Shown piece after piece: positions 43,930 through 55,885 of a DNA stretch of 64,000 nucleotides. This DNA is from Trichobilharzia szidati (lineage: Eukaryota; Platyhelminthes; Trematoda; Strigeidida; Schistosomatidae). The stretch's first letter is position 1. The number at the start of each line of letters is the position of its first letter. Made by a program: the position numbers and the translations under genes. The notes beneath the pieces are model-generated. The model made no database searches. It was not told where the DNA came from and was given only the letters and a program-made list of their open reading frames with translations. The stretch is from the NCBI GenBank assembly GCA_944472155.2, contig OX235271.1, positions 37,808,633 through 37,872,632 of the forward strand, given 5' to 3'.

Positions 43930-45215
43930 ACAGCTCTCACCACAACACTAGCAAGTGCTCATGAAGCCTGTTGCATTGAGGGGACTAAAATTAAAACTGA
44001 GTCTACTGCAAAATACCTCGGTCTAGTTCTATCTTTCGACCTTAATTGGACATCTCATATCCTAATGATTCCTAAGAAAGTGTTCTGTCTAACCTACTAC
44101 ATTAAGAAACTTAGACAATTTGGAATCACCCAACCCATACTTTCACAATTTGTCAACTCTTCTATCTTGCCTATTCTACTTTACTGCTCCCTGTTAGTCT
44201 TTCCTGGGCTACTGAAAAAGGACAACACTATCCTGAGAGGGATGTTGAAGGTAGTTAGTAGAACTGGTGGTGTAAAACTCAGTCAGCTCGTCACTACATT
44301 GGTTGAAGGGCGTCTGAATACATGCGAAAAATGGTCTAAAACTATACTCCCCGACCCTCAACATCCCCTTTATTCCCAACTCTCGCCTTGTATCTCATCA
44401 CGTAGAACCAGAAATCAGTATAAAATAATTTATCCTCGTACAACTAAGTACGGGAACTCAAAGATACCATACTTGGCCCGTGTTCTAAGCGACAGAGACA
44501 ATGTTAAGCGCGAAACCTATGACTTGCTTTGTTATTAACAACATAATTTTAGGCTCTTTTATTTCTCTCTTATTTTGTATTCTTTAGTGAACTCCTTCTT
44601 CAAACATACTTAGCTACCTAAAATATTAACATTGGCTTCCTTTTTTGTACTTTACTATATTCCTTCTTTTGTGTATCTACTGGTTCCGACTATATTAGCA
44701 CTATGAGTACTACAAAAATTGTCCTGTCATTAACCATCATGTAATTATTAGCTTTTGTGGTCGTTGTTTGTTTTTTTGTTCGGCAATATCAACTGACAAT
44801 CTTGGTTGTGAAAGCCATTATCACCATCTTAAAATTTTGTATTATGTAGGATTAATCACACTACCACTACAAACACTGCATTAGACCTGGCGATAAACAT
44901 TCTTAAATATCATTTCATAGCTTCGTGTATGACTGCAGCTTTACTGTCACCATGCATAATCATATCATAGCTTCCACTGCCCAAAACTGAGATATTATTT
45001 TATTTTGTTTATTTTCCTTTCTACTTTTTGGTATTTTTTCGCATTTAAAAAGATTATTTTTGTGTTTTTTTGTTGTTGTTGTCTTTATATTTATTTTTTG
45101 AGATACTCCTTTTAATTGTTTGATAAAATTAGATGCAAATATTGTAGATATGTGCTGAAAATTCCACACTGTACCACTAGTACTGTTTCTGGCATAAAGC
45201 AAATCATTATTAATA
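43930..45215 (+). pseudogene. CR1-like LINE: post-RT half and 3' UTR
   Basis: Starts within the protein at CIEGTKIKTESTAKYLGLVLS, then WTSHILMIPKKVFCLTYYIKK, FVNSSILPILLYCSLLVFPGL, LSQLVTTLVEGRLN, SPCISSRRTRNQYK and IPYLARVLSDRDNVKRETYD, ending at a natural stop at 44538. The frame is open from about 43960 to the end, so this half has little damage, but the RT core is missing (5' truncation at ~43930). The 3' UTR runs to the family terminus gctgaaaattccacactgtaccac...ggcataaagcaaa and an ATT-type tail near 45215. Confidence 0.88.
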
Positions 45216-45219
45216 TTAT

Positions 45220-47085
45220 TAAAGAAAATTAACTAAACACTGGTTGTTGGGATTTTGACCTTGATCTGTATTAGGTAATTGTTTGGTGAAGGATTTTCTC
45301 TGTATGTATTTTGATCTCACATTGTTAGAAATACCATTATTGATCCTGTGGTACTTGATACGGTTGAGACGGTTAAATAATTTTGTTGTACAGTGCTTGT
45401 TTTGCACTTAAAAACAAAACCAGAGCTCTGTAACTGCTTAACTGCATTGTTGAAGTAATTTTTAGTTTTCATATGTTATTTTTGTTAAATAGTATTACAG
45501 ATTTTTTTATTGAAAACACCTCCGTATTGGCTTTCATTGGTGCACAGCACTTTGGTTTGGGTTGCTACAGATAATATGGGGGGTGTGTTGAAAATTTGAT
45601 CCACTTATTCTCTTAATTCCATTATTCCTTTAATGTAACAAGTCATCATTCACCGATTGTTTTAACTGCCGAATAGCTCAGTACCGATATAAAACTTAGA
45701 ACATTATGTAACCAAAGTTAATTCCATTAGCTGTTCACGGAAATGAACAAATTATTTTCCACAACAGAGCTTTACATCAATAATAATAATGGGAAAATTT
45801 CTTTTTTTTGATTCAATAATATCGTCAATAATTCCCTGGTTTATTTATCTTTTTTTATGATGTGAAACTATTTCTGCACTTTTTAGATAAATGTATTTTC
45901 CTTTCAATTTTGTATTTTTTTATAATATTCTGTGATTCATAAATAATTTTATGGGATTATATGCATAATTATATATTTGTAAAAATTTTCATTTTCAATT
46001 GTCATGAAATATCATAAAAAACTTTCGAAGGGAAAAAGACAAAGAATTGCATGACAGAAGCATTTGAATTTCTGTTTGAATTTAGAAATCACAAAAAGAA
46101 GTAGTCAAACGCATTCACTTTTGTTCAGCTGTTTATAGCTAAATAAACCTCAGTGATTGTTTCAGCTTCACATTGAACGCTGAGAGGTAATCAATCGAAT
46201 TGCGGTTTCTAATTTTCAATAGATTTGATTGAAAAATTTGGTGAATTTTAAAGTTTAGTTTTTAGCAATAAAAAAAGAGATGGTTGGATTTAACTATTTA
46301 AATCTTTTTGCTAACATTCTATTGAATTAGTGGGCCTACTCTTTGAAACGTTTGCAGCGCATACCGTATTACGTAAACATTTAATCTATTGTAAATTCGT
46401 TACAAAATCTTCATTAAAATTTATCCTAAAACGAAAATCTGAGCGTCAATCCCCAGATCATTATTAGCTCCTGGGTACATGCCATGAACTTCTAGTCAGA
46501 TGTTTTGCGACAAGGTCCACCATGTTAGAATGAAACGGATGCTGATCTATGGTACTAGTTTGCTGTGGTACGATATGTTGGGTAGAAAAAGGTGGACACG
46601 AGGGGTAATCAAAATTCTTACGCAGCGTCTGAATGGTCAACTGATTAGCCTCACAGTCAGAAGACCCTGTCCTCTCTTTCTAGGGTAGTATGCGAGTGCT
46701 CATCCAAAGCTCATCAAGAGAAGGTGAAACAGATGTTCAGTGCTACTCAGTTTATACCAGTTCTCTGATTAGTTTTGGTGTGCGACAAAATCTACACTAA
46801 AGCAATCAATAGGATTAGTAATTTGCTTCACCAAACGTGCTTTAAACATGCATGGTACACACCATGAAACTGTGAAAAAGTTGGAATTCTTGTTTCACAC
46901 TCAGAATTCACAAACTAACTGAACAACTTTCAGTGTAAATGTACTTATCACTTCTCTTTTTGGTATCACAATTTTTCGCCAAGACAAATTAATTCTGCAG
47001 TGACCAAAAATAAATTTACAAAAATTAAAAGTAACTAATTTTATGGTACACCGCTATTCAAAGTGTCTATATGGTAATAGTTGTG
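45220..47085. other. Unassigned AT-rich DNA
   Basis: No coding similarity. The 62-codon frame at 46500-46688 has no recognisable domain. Confidence 0.5.
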
Positions 47086-47087
47086 AG

Positions 47088-47312
47088 TCGTTGCTTCAGC
47101 AGTAGAATGTTCGTTAACCATACAGCAAGGCGCGGATTTCAATTCCTGACCAAGAACACCTTTACCTGCCCTGACTAGCTGTAAGCCTTACAGAGAGCGA
47201 AGGCTGAGCGTGAGGCTAACTGCCTCCCCCTGTGTAAAGCATCACTGTTACTAAAATTTCATAGCTAAAGCCTGAAGGCTAACGCTCCACGCGAAACACA
47301 AAGAGACAATGT
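47088..47312 (+). mobile_element. SINE-A, degraded
   Basis: A-box-like gcttcagcagtagaatgttcg, B-box-like atttcaattcctg, body acctttacctgccctgactagc...gcgaaggctgagcgtgaggct, and tail gaaggctaacgctccacgcgaaacacaaagaga. Confidence 0.68.
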
Positions 47313-47689
47313 AATTATAAATAACTGGATAAATCTTCTTCCATATTTAATCACAACTATTTCTGCATTTGATTGCGTAATGTATCGTTTCAAGGCAGCA
47401 CAACACAGACAACATTTTCTTCGCAGTTCGGCAAAAACAGTCCATAAAGGGAACTGATAATCAATAAATCCCTACACAATTCGGAACACTGTTTCGCTTG
47501 ACTTGATTACACTAAAAGTCATCAATCTCAAAGAATCCATGTGCGAAGTAGGACACTGTGAATCCTTACTTTTCCTTGAATTTGTCTGAAAAACTGTGAA
47601 ATCCTTATCGATAACTTTGAATTATTTCATCCTCCTCCTTCTTATCTTCATATATCTTCTTGTTTTTAGCTTCTTCAACGTAGTGAGCC

Positions 47690-47890
47690 AGCTATACAGG
47701 AAATTTCAGGCCAATTCCGGGTCAACAGACTCCCAGACCTTCACTTAGTTGCCAGCTGGCAGTGAGTCCTCACAAGACAGATGGCAAGCATTGGGTTGTT
47801 AATTGCAGCCCTTTAGAACAACACCACAGCTACTGAGACATCGAAACTTTAAGCCTTATCTCTACTCCAAGCACACGGAGCGAAGAGGGA
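47690..47890 (+). mobile_element. SINE-A, very degraded
   Basis: B-box-like ccgggtcaacagactccc, body gaccttcacttagttgccagctggcagtgag, then ccacagctactgagacatcgaaactttaagcc and a tail resembling the RTE end. Old copy; boundaries are approximate. Confidence 0.45.
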
Positions 47891-47894
47891 CTTA

Positions 47895-48459
47895 TCTTTC
47901 TTAAATTAATTACTTTACGTCAGTTACACAAAGATATATATTTCATATTATTTTCTATAAATAAGATACATCTTATTTATTCACAGAACAGAAATAAACA
48001 ATATTAGTCTTGAGTACTGAGTAACTGGTTTTACATTTTGGTTAAAACTAGAATCGAATGAATTAGTTGAAGTAGGACAATTGTGGTGAATTTATTATTA
48101 TTCAGGCTAAAGGATATAAAAAGCTTTTTGAGTGACTATCTTAGTGAACTTAGCCATTTTTAGTAAATGAAGGGTCATATCAATTATTCTGATGTTTTAA
48201 AATGAAACATATTTAAATGCAGCTGATAATTTTAAGATTTTTTTATCACCTCTAGCAATTATTCCAAAGTGTTTAGGCAGTCTAAAATAGGATGGATAAA
48301 ACTATACTGTTGACGTTGGTTATCATAAGTCTATGTATGAACTTAAAATACTGAAGACAATCCTTCCAGCTTATTTCAACAGCTTAAGAACTCTTCTTAT
48401 ATCACAAGCCAATTGATCCAATTCACGGTGGTACGAGTGAATTCTAATTTTAATGAATG
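47895..48459. other. Unassigned DNA
   Basis: AT-rich, nothing recognised. Confidence 0.5.
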
Positions 48460-48472
48460 CTAAAATGTATGA

Positions 48473-48713
48473 TTCCATTATGGGTAAAATTTATTTTGAT
48501 AAAGTCTTACAGTGTTATACAGTAATATTTACTGATGACGTTTCGAGCACAATTTATTGCTCATACTTGATATGATTATCTGCAATAGATTGTGCTCGAA
48601 GCGTCATCAGTAAATATTACTTACTCTATAGCAACACTGTGAGATTTTATCAGAATAAACTTAACCAATAATGGAATTATACTCTACCGCAGTGCACAAG
48701 TTTTATTCTTATA
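48473..48713 (+). mobile_element. Fold-back element, ~95-bp arms, 13-bp target duplication
   Basis: 241 bp. Inverted repeat 48473-48676 (arms of about 95 bp), then a 37-nt unpaired tail (48677-48713, ...cagtgcacaagttttattcttata). Flanked by ctaaaatgtatga (48460-48472 and 48714-48726), a perfect 13-bp duplication. The arms reach further inward than in the 28985 copy (ctgatgacgtttcgagcacaat is included) but less far than in 42843. Confidence 0.93.
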
Positions 48714-49142
48714 CTAAAATGTATGAGCATACTTAATATTCACCAACGATATCAACTATAATCAGATCGTAGATGATCAGTGAACGAAGTTTTACACTGA
48801 TATAGGAATATGACACTTAGCAAAGAGCTCGATTATCTTCACCTAACTAGTCGTGTTAGGAAACTTAGAAAAGGAACGGAGCTGCGAACGATATATATCT
48901 CTTCGCCTTCTTGTCCGTCACCTAACTGTCTTAAAAGATATCTGAAATCATGATTGTAATTTCTGATACACATATTTCTTTTGTGTTATTTAAACGAATG
49001 TAAGATATTTGGAATGTTATCCTCCAAGATAATTTGAAATCATAGTCAGCAAAACTAAGAATAATATCCTATTTCGTGAGTCGAATGTGTTTTATCGAAG
49101 CAGAAGTGATGTCTCATGATATTTTTACTATGTTGAATACGG

Positions 49143-49260
49143 TTCCATATTAGATAAGTTTATTTCAAAAATCACACAGTGGTGCATTATTACCAACTTT
49201 ATGACGTTGAGAGTATAAATTATTGTTCACAATCATACGAACTGTCATATGGCTGCATAA
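49143..49260 (+). mobile_element. Fold-back family arm, diverged and incomplete
   Basis: ttccatattagataagtttatttc...atcacacagtggtgcattattac...atgacgttgagagtataaattattgttcacaatcatac follows the outer-to-inner arm of 42843-42960. The opposite arm is not clear. Confidence 0.6.
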
Positions 49261-49264
49261 TTTG

Positions 49265-50190
49265 GGATATATGTATATATTCCACTCTGCCTCTTTGTTG
49301 GTGGTCGCCGTCCTTTTTTTATGTATTCAGTATAGGAGTTGAGTCATTTCTGTTCCACGGTTAAGCATTCAATCGATAAACAGAGATTCACTGATTACCC
49401 TCTCTTTCTCTTCACCGAACTATATTACCTAATAACACTCTCACCCTGTCCCATCCTGTTCTGTGATAACGTGTAAGTGGATGCAATGCAATGTTAGAGC
49501 TTTTTTCTAGGTTATTTAACTTAGCAGTATCAATTATTCTAGGTCTAGCTAAAGTTGTATGTTCCAATAATCTAGCTTATCCTGATATACTAGTTTGACT
49601 GACCTATGTAATTAACCTCACTGTGACTGTATGGCATTTACTGAATTATATTGATTTTCTTAATTGGATAAGTTGGGCCCTTAAGCCGACAAATTTTGTC
49701 TGTGAGTAATCAGATTGGTCGAAACATCATCCTAATTCCAGCCGCAAATAAGAATTCCATTAAGAGCCTCTAATTTTTGTTCATTTTATTCAGTGCTATA
49801 TCTATACTGGAAATGATATACTGAAACATTTTATGACCACTTCCTCAGCTATGCATAGTAATCGAAAGCGTGAAGTAAGCGAAGGTGAAATTTTTATCAT
49901 TCTTGTCACCCCTATCCAGAAGTTGTTCCATAATGGAAATTCTGATTGACTTTACGACTTTCTTGCCTAACAACACCTGACAATACTTAAGAAAGCGACG
50001 GTGAGCCTGCCAATTCGTTCTACAAGAATAGTTGAAATTTAAATCATCACTGGGGTTATCGGGCATAATGGTTCACCACTAGAATGGATTCACTTTACGC
50101 CAAGTGACCAGCTGATCGACAAAGTTAAGCTGGACCATTAATGTTACTGTAAAATTATTTAAAATACTCCCAATGTAATTAAAAGACAAA
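49265..50190. other. Unassigned DNA
   Basis: The 73-codon minus frame at 49845-50066 has no recognisable domain. gccgcaaataagaa near 49742 matches 36865-36880. Confidence 0.45.
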
Positions 50191-50194
50191 CGAC

Positions 50195-51440
50195 AATTCT
50201 GCGACACACAAGCCGGCAACTGAAGCAGAACAGGCCGCAGGCAAAAGAGACATCAAGGCGCTATATCCGATAACCAAGTCTCTATCCAGGAAGAGATCAA
50301 CCCGGATGATGAAAGCAGTAGAAGATGCTCAAGGAAACTTGATCACCAAGGAGGAGAAACAAATCAAACAATGATCAGATCACTTTGAAGGACTCTGGGA
50401 TCGACCACCACCGGCAACTCGCCCAGAAATACCACCAACAGCACACACGGAAAGGCCTGCCGGCGGAAACCACTCCTTCAATGAAAAAAGAAATTGTGAA
50501 TGCGATCAAGCTACTGAAGGCAATCCGGGAAGGCAGCAGGACCAGACGGCATCCCTCCTGAAGCACTGAAGATGGCACCAGAGATTACGGTATATATTCT
50601 TACTTCATTACTGCAAGAAGTTTGGAAAGAAGGAAAGGTGCCTACCGATCGGAAGAAGAGCTGGCTACCTCATCAAACTGACAAAGAATGGTGATTTAGA
50701 CAAGTGCAAGAACTGAATGGCGTGGAATCGTGCCAATCTTGTCCACGCCAAGTAAAATACTAAGTCTCTTCATCCTGGAGAAAATGAAGGGTGCACTGGA
50801 TACAGAACTCCGCCCCACCGACCAGAACAAGCTGGAATCAGGAAAGGCAGGCGAATCATGTGCTGATCAAATTGCAACTCTACGCATCATCGCCATCAAA
50901 CAAAGCTTCGAATGGCAGTCAAACATGTACCTCAACGTCATCGACTTCAAGTAGGCTTTCGACAGAGAAGTGATTTAGAAACTAGTTCAACACTACGGCG
51001 TACCTCAAGTTTTTGTCAACCTCATTCAACAGCTGGTTATATGACAATGCCAGGTGTCAAGTCACCCACAACGGAAAACTCAGCAAAGCCTTCGAAGTGC
51101 ATACAGGAGTAAGACAAGCTACCTGCCAACCGATTATCACCGATGATATTCTAAATTGTGGTGGACTGGATAACGCGTCAAACTGTGCACAGGGAGTGAG
51201 AAAACAAGAATATGTTGTACGGCCGATAACAAGACTCTAGAGGATATGGATTTCTCGCGTGGATGATTTATGTCTGATGTCACACAAACTCGAAGACTTG
51301 CAAGCGAAAACCAACAAACTGGCTGTAGGGGCAGGTAACGAAGACATGACTCCAAGTGAACATGGAGAAGATGGAGGTGATGAAGATAACCAACGGCAAC
51401 AACAACCATGGAATCAGACATCTCATTGTTCATAAACATT
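50195..51440 (+). pseudogene. RTE LINE, RT-domain fragment, heavily frameshifted
   Basis: Blocks in order: AGKRDIKALYPITKSLS (pre-RT), DAQGNLITKEE, DHFEGLWDRPPPATRPEIPP, an AGPDGIPPEAL equivalent (50540), GDLDKCKN, ILSLFILEKMKGALDTELRP, ESCADQIATLRII, NMYLNVIDFK (motif A start), VTHNGKLSKAFEVHTGVRQ (motif B start), then SHKLEDLQAK and LQVNMEKMEVMKITN after motif C. Motif B LSP and FADD are mutated. Many indels. It belongs to a different RTE subfamily from 7177-10404 (closer to 26570-27660). Both ends are truncated. Confidence 0.85.
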
Positions 51441-51536
51441 AGTTGCATACTTATCATGGATTTCAGTGAATCACACCTAAAATAAACTATTCTAAGGAAG
51501 CTGAAAGTCCAGGACTAGTCAAATGACCCCTGTAAT

Positions 51537-51766
51537 TTTTTTATTTCCTTCACGTCCCCAGTGGAATATTGGGCTTCAAGATAGTGGCTTGAAGTTTCAG
51601 TAGCAGTGTTTATTTTACAGGATGGGGTTGCTGGCCTCATGCCAAATTTTTCCTCTTCACCAACATTATTTCTGGTTTGGCGAGGTAAAGGAGTGCGTCG
51701 GCCGGGAATCGAACTCCGGACCATGTGCATGGTCGGCGAGCGTCCTAACCGCTATGCCACCGACGC
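51537..51766 (-). mobile_element. SINE-A with a perfect 12-bp target duplication
   Basis: Flanked by gacccctgtaat (51525-51536 and 51767-51778). Left: poly(T) and the RTE-type tail (tccttcacgtccccagtggaatattgggcttc). Right: tRNA-like head with B box gggaatcgaactccg and accgacgc end. The head acceptor stem is intact. One of the youngest-looking SINE copies here. Confidence 0.95.
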
Positions 51767-51779
51767 GACCCCTGTAATA

Positions 51780-52930
51780 ACCAGCAGAAATGGGTTTGTG
51801 TTAAAAATAAACGAACTGCGAAATAATCCCTCCAGTTATTGTTTTTGCTTTAATTTTCACTTGGTCAATACTGCATTCTGTCTTCCCACTGGGGTTAGTA
51901 TGAATGAAGCCAGTGTTTGTTGTAGCTTCTTATTTACAAACACATGACATTTATTCGAAACAGTATCGGTATTTCAACTGAAATCATCATTTCTGAACTT
52001 TTGCTGCTTACAAGTAGAATCAGTAGCAAACGTCTGGAAGCAAATTGCATGGAGTAGGAAGAGAATTTTACGCAATGCTTGAGTGATTCCTTGTAAAGTT
52101 TCACTTAAAGTTTAATGCTTTCAATCAAGTGATTCCCTCAACACGACACTTAAAATTGATCTAATTCTCACTACTAACTGATCACAGAATAAAGTTGCTT
52201 GTAGTTCTAGTGAGAAGTGGAGAACACTGTGGTCCATTGAGCCTGATGTGCATAAAACTAATCGTCAATGAAAACGGCTGGTGTTTGAAGAAATACAATA
52301 GAATACAGTTTTCTAAGGTATATGACTAAGAAAGTTCGGTCTGTTGTTTTCTTTTTGACTAGTGAAAAAAGACTATTATGATACGCTTTTTTGTACATAA
52401 TGGTTATAAAGGATACTTAAACCATTTAGTGTTTAAAAGTGAGCGCTAGTCTGCAATCATTACTGATCAGTTTAAAACTCAAAAACAAAGAAATCCATTA
52501 GGTTGTTCCTGTTAAAACGGTAAACAAACAAACAAACAACTGGGTCACAATAATAAGGTGAAACCATTTTCGATGAAAATAAATGTATCTAATTAAAGTA
52601 GTGATGTTTTGAAAACAGAATATGAACCATATTCGGGTTAAGTATAGTTATTGCTAGCTTCATCTCAGGGTTTTCTATCTATTGAACTAACAAAGCTTAA
52701 TTACAAGGTACAGAAGGAAAAGTAAAGAACCGGAACTAAGATGCAAAAATACTAAATTGAAAATCGAAATTCACAAATCCACATAAACTAAACAAAAGAA
52801 ATGGGAAATAATTAGGTGAGAATAGAAAAATCACAGGCTGTAACGCTTTTCATGTGAATTAGCTCATAGAGTCAAATGTGTTTCCCAGAACTTTAAATCC
52901 TTAACTACAAGACTTGGTTATGCTGATAGT
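51780..52930. other. Unassigned DNA with a possible SM-alpha scrap
   Basis: 52195-52260 (gttctagtgagaagtgg...gtggtccattgagcctgatgtg) resembles the 5' part of the SM-alpha unit at 25585-25640. No other signature was recognised. Confidence 0.4.
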
Positions 52931-52934
52931 GTTG

Positions 52935-53165
52935 TTGGGGTTCAGTGGTAGAACAGCCAGCGATCAGTCACACTCAAAGTGGTCTAGATTCGTTTCCCGG
53001 TCGATATATTCCTAGTTCTCACTTAACCGGTAGTAAATTTAGTAAAGAAATAAGGTTGGTTCTGAGACTAGAAACCCTAACCTATTTATAACAGGCACAT
53101 TGATATTTAAGCTTCAAATCAGAAACATGAAGACGTTTGTTCCACCAGAAACGCAAAGTAATGAA
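52935..53165 (+). mobile_element. SINE-A, degraded
   Basis: A-box-like gttggggttcagtggtagaac, B-box-like gattcgtttcccgg, body ctcacttaaccggtagtaaa...gttggttctgagactagaaaccct, tail ttgttccaccagaaacgcaaagtaatg. Confidence 0.68.
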
Positions 53166-53209
53166 ATAATGAAGTCTGTATTGATACGGTTTAGAAAAAT
53201 ATGAAAGGA

Positions 53210-55060
53210 ACCTAGTTAATGTTTCGTCTTCATGTGATGCTCATTCCCTTCATTAGTAGAAACAAGAGAATGTGTGAAACGATTGACGTCCTTCCGAGTG
53301 CTTCCACATACAAGAACACTTATGCGCCAAATGAGAAGGACTCCTTGAATTTGTGTGTGAACGGTGATGCATACAGAAGAATGAAAAAGATACGAAAGGA
53401 ACTTTCTCAAAGCCTTGACAATCAGACGCCAGAAGCACATCTTCCACCCAATTCAGAACAGTATGTCCACAATTTTCTAGTGTGGCTATTGACATGGCGG
53501 ATTTTGAAGTCTTGTCTCTCAGTCTTAAATTTTGTGATAGTAATGTAAAATTCGGTAAAATGGACACACAAGTTCAATTTGAAAACCTTTATGCTCAGAC
53601 TACAGACTACAGTCTACAGACTAAATGCCTTCATCAGATGAAGAGGTTAACAAATTTTAGACAGATTTGGTTGATTGTTGGTACAAATTTATGAGTAGTA
53701 TAAGTAATACAAAGGGTATTTTAGCCAGAAAACATCAATAGCCGTTAGAGATATTGAAAGCAAATGAGAATATAGTGGTCTCCAGTCCTGACAAAGGCTC
53801 AGAAGTCGTTATCATGGATTACCTTAGCAAAGTGGAAACTTTATTAATAGATGCACATAAGATTCAAATACAACGGAGGGGACTGAGACAGTTAGCAGTC
53901 CTAAAAAGTTGAAATAACAAGGTCATATTTCACCAGCCTCGGATGAAACATTCAAACCTAGCGGCACGGTGACACTCAGGTTATTCGGTTCACCGAATAT
54001 TCACAAAAATGGCTTGCCACTTAGACCAGTCCTCGATATGTCTAGCTCACCATACCATTCAACTGCGAAGTGGCTGGTGTAACTTTTACAGCCGTTACAT
54101 GAGAAACCTGTGAAAAATAGCATAAAAGATAGTCTCCAGTTTGTAGAAAGAATTAAAGAATTAAATGTGAAGGATAAATACATGATGTTTTGGATGTATC
54201 TTCCTTATTCAACATTGAGCTTTTGACGGAAACAGTTGATGACATAGGTAATGAAATGATAAAGCAAGGTAGAGACTGGAATTCCTGTGTCCTCCCTAAA
54301 GGAACTTCTTCTAAGGTGCACAATGGAAGTTAACTTTCTGTTCAATAGAGAAATGCATAGACAATCAAATGGTGTTGCCACGGGATCACCATTAGGCCCA
54401 ATTCTAACTGATGTTTTCCTGGCGAAACTACAGAACGGTTTTCCTCCTCTTAATTTCTATTGCCGATATATTGGTGATACATTTCTGGTTTTTAAGAAGA
54501 AAGTGAAACTGAGGACATATTGAAGAAATTCAGCAAAGCACATCCTGCCATAAGCTTTACTAAAGAAGTAGAAGGAAATAACTCCGTCTCGTATTTTCGA
54601 CGTCCTAACGAATAAACAAACACATTTCAAGCAGCTATCAGTTGATGGTTTTGATGACATTTTACCTCCTTATTCCACCGACCTGCCCCTTAAACCTTAA
54701 ACAGATGAACTTCAATAACCGCTTGATTAGTAGAATTTTGATGTGAAAAAACTCTGAATATCTGTATAGAGCCGATGATAGAGAATTAATTGAAACGGAA
54801 TATATTTATTCGCTCAATTTGTTGTTTTTCCTAAATGATTTAATGGAAATTTGTCAATTAGGAATTCACTTGTTCTCGTTACCACTCATATTACTGGGTT
54901 ACAAGCATCAAAAGTAGGAATTTCAATTTTGGAAACTCGTTCAGTAACGTCACATATTATGGAAAAGAGCTGGCAAAGTGTTGCACCTACAAATACGTCA
55001 ATGTTGACTGCCTCACACTAAATGATTACAAGCTTTGTAAACATTTTCCTGTTTGACTGA
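53210..55060 (+). pseudogene. Penelope-like element, near full coding span but decayed
   Basis: It preserves the N-terminal region rarely kept elsewhere here: VAIDMADFEVLSLSLKFCD (53487, the LGxKFC-type block before RT), QVQFENLYAQT, SSPDKGSEVVIMDYL (RT1), LRLFGSPNIHKNGLPLRP and VLDMSSSPYHSTAKWL (RT2), SLQFVERIKELNVKDK, LKELLLRCTMEVNFLFNREM, NGVATGSPLGPILTDVFL (motif B, 54368), YCRYIGDTFLVFKKK (motif C, where YIGD replaces YVDD, so the first catalytic Asp is lost), FNNRLISRILM and ADDRELIETEY. GIY-YIG is not readable. Several frameshifts and stops. Limits past 54700 are approximate. Confidence 0.82.
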
Positions 55061-55627
55061 CAGATATTTAGAATCGATTGATTTTTCTGATTAAAAGTGA
55101 CCGCTGAAATCCATATCCTTTTAGTGTAATGTGGCTGTATTTTTATTACCTTATAGTACCTTACCTTTCCTGAAGGATAAACAATGGTATAAAACGTAGC
55201 CGCACAGTTTGCATGGCTTAAAGATTATATAAAATGAAATTATGTTTCCTATATTTAATTCACTTTACCTTGATAACCCGGCTTCTTTGTTAGCTACTTA
55301 AGGGTATTCTCCTTAGGACTGTTGGAGCTAGAATTCAGAGAATATGGAGAAGGATAGATTACAGAAATACATTGCGCAAACTGCCATTTTTCTGTTTTTT
55401 CAAGTCCACGTTTACTAACTAACTAACTTCATATTCACTGACAACATACCAGAAAATCTTGCTAAACGAGAACGAAACAAACTTCTCCAAACTGCTAAAG
55501 CTATGGTAATCTGCCGTCTTCTACTTTCACTTCAATGCTATTCAGTCGTTTTCATCAAGTAACGCCACTCGTCAATTTTATCTAATTTTAGTTTGCACCC
55601 TATCAGCGTTTGATGTATTACATAATT

Positions 55628-55885
55628 AGTAGACAAAAGCCAAGTAGTTCAGCAAAGAGTCTCTTTTCGGCGAATTCATTTTCAAAGCTGTACAATCGCA
55701 AATACATATGGTTATTTTGTGTGTGTGTGTATACATTAAATTTGTCAAACGAAAATACGGTTAGTAAGTTCAAATGAATTGGATGTTGATAAGAGGATAG
55801 CAACAAAAGTGATGAGTTGTCAAAAACGATTGTTAAAGAGGAGTAAGTTCAGGTGAATTGGATGTTCATATAAGAGGATAGTAAC
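55628..55885. repeat. Left inverted arm of the PLE
   Basis: Inverse of 57924-58170 plus a few bases beyond the SINE. It includes a (GT)n run (55719-55730) that pairs with the (CA)n run at 58079-58094, and ends at gtaac beside the coding region. Confidence 0.93.

Noticed and set aside
48530..48630. Possible hammerhead ribozyme in the fold-back family (CTGATGA ... GAAGC flanking a long stem)
   Set aside because: CTGATGACG pairs directly with CGTCATCAG in the opposite arm, so the strings are parts of a simple perfect hairpin and not arranged as a catalytic core.
49845..50066. A 73-codon minus frame
   Set aside because: No similarity to the element proteins here and no recognisable motif.
53253..53567. 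A 104-codon minus frame over the start of a PLE
   Set aside because: The plus strand carries the PLE N-terminal blocks, so the minus frame is a shadow.
55618..55806. A 62-codon minus frame whose N-terminal half recurs at 58003-58278
   Set aside because: The repeat reflects the inverted arms of the PLE, not a duplicated small gene.
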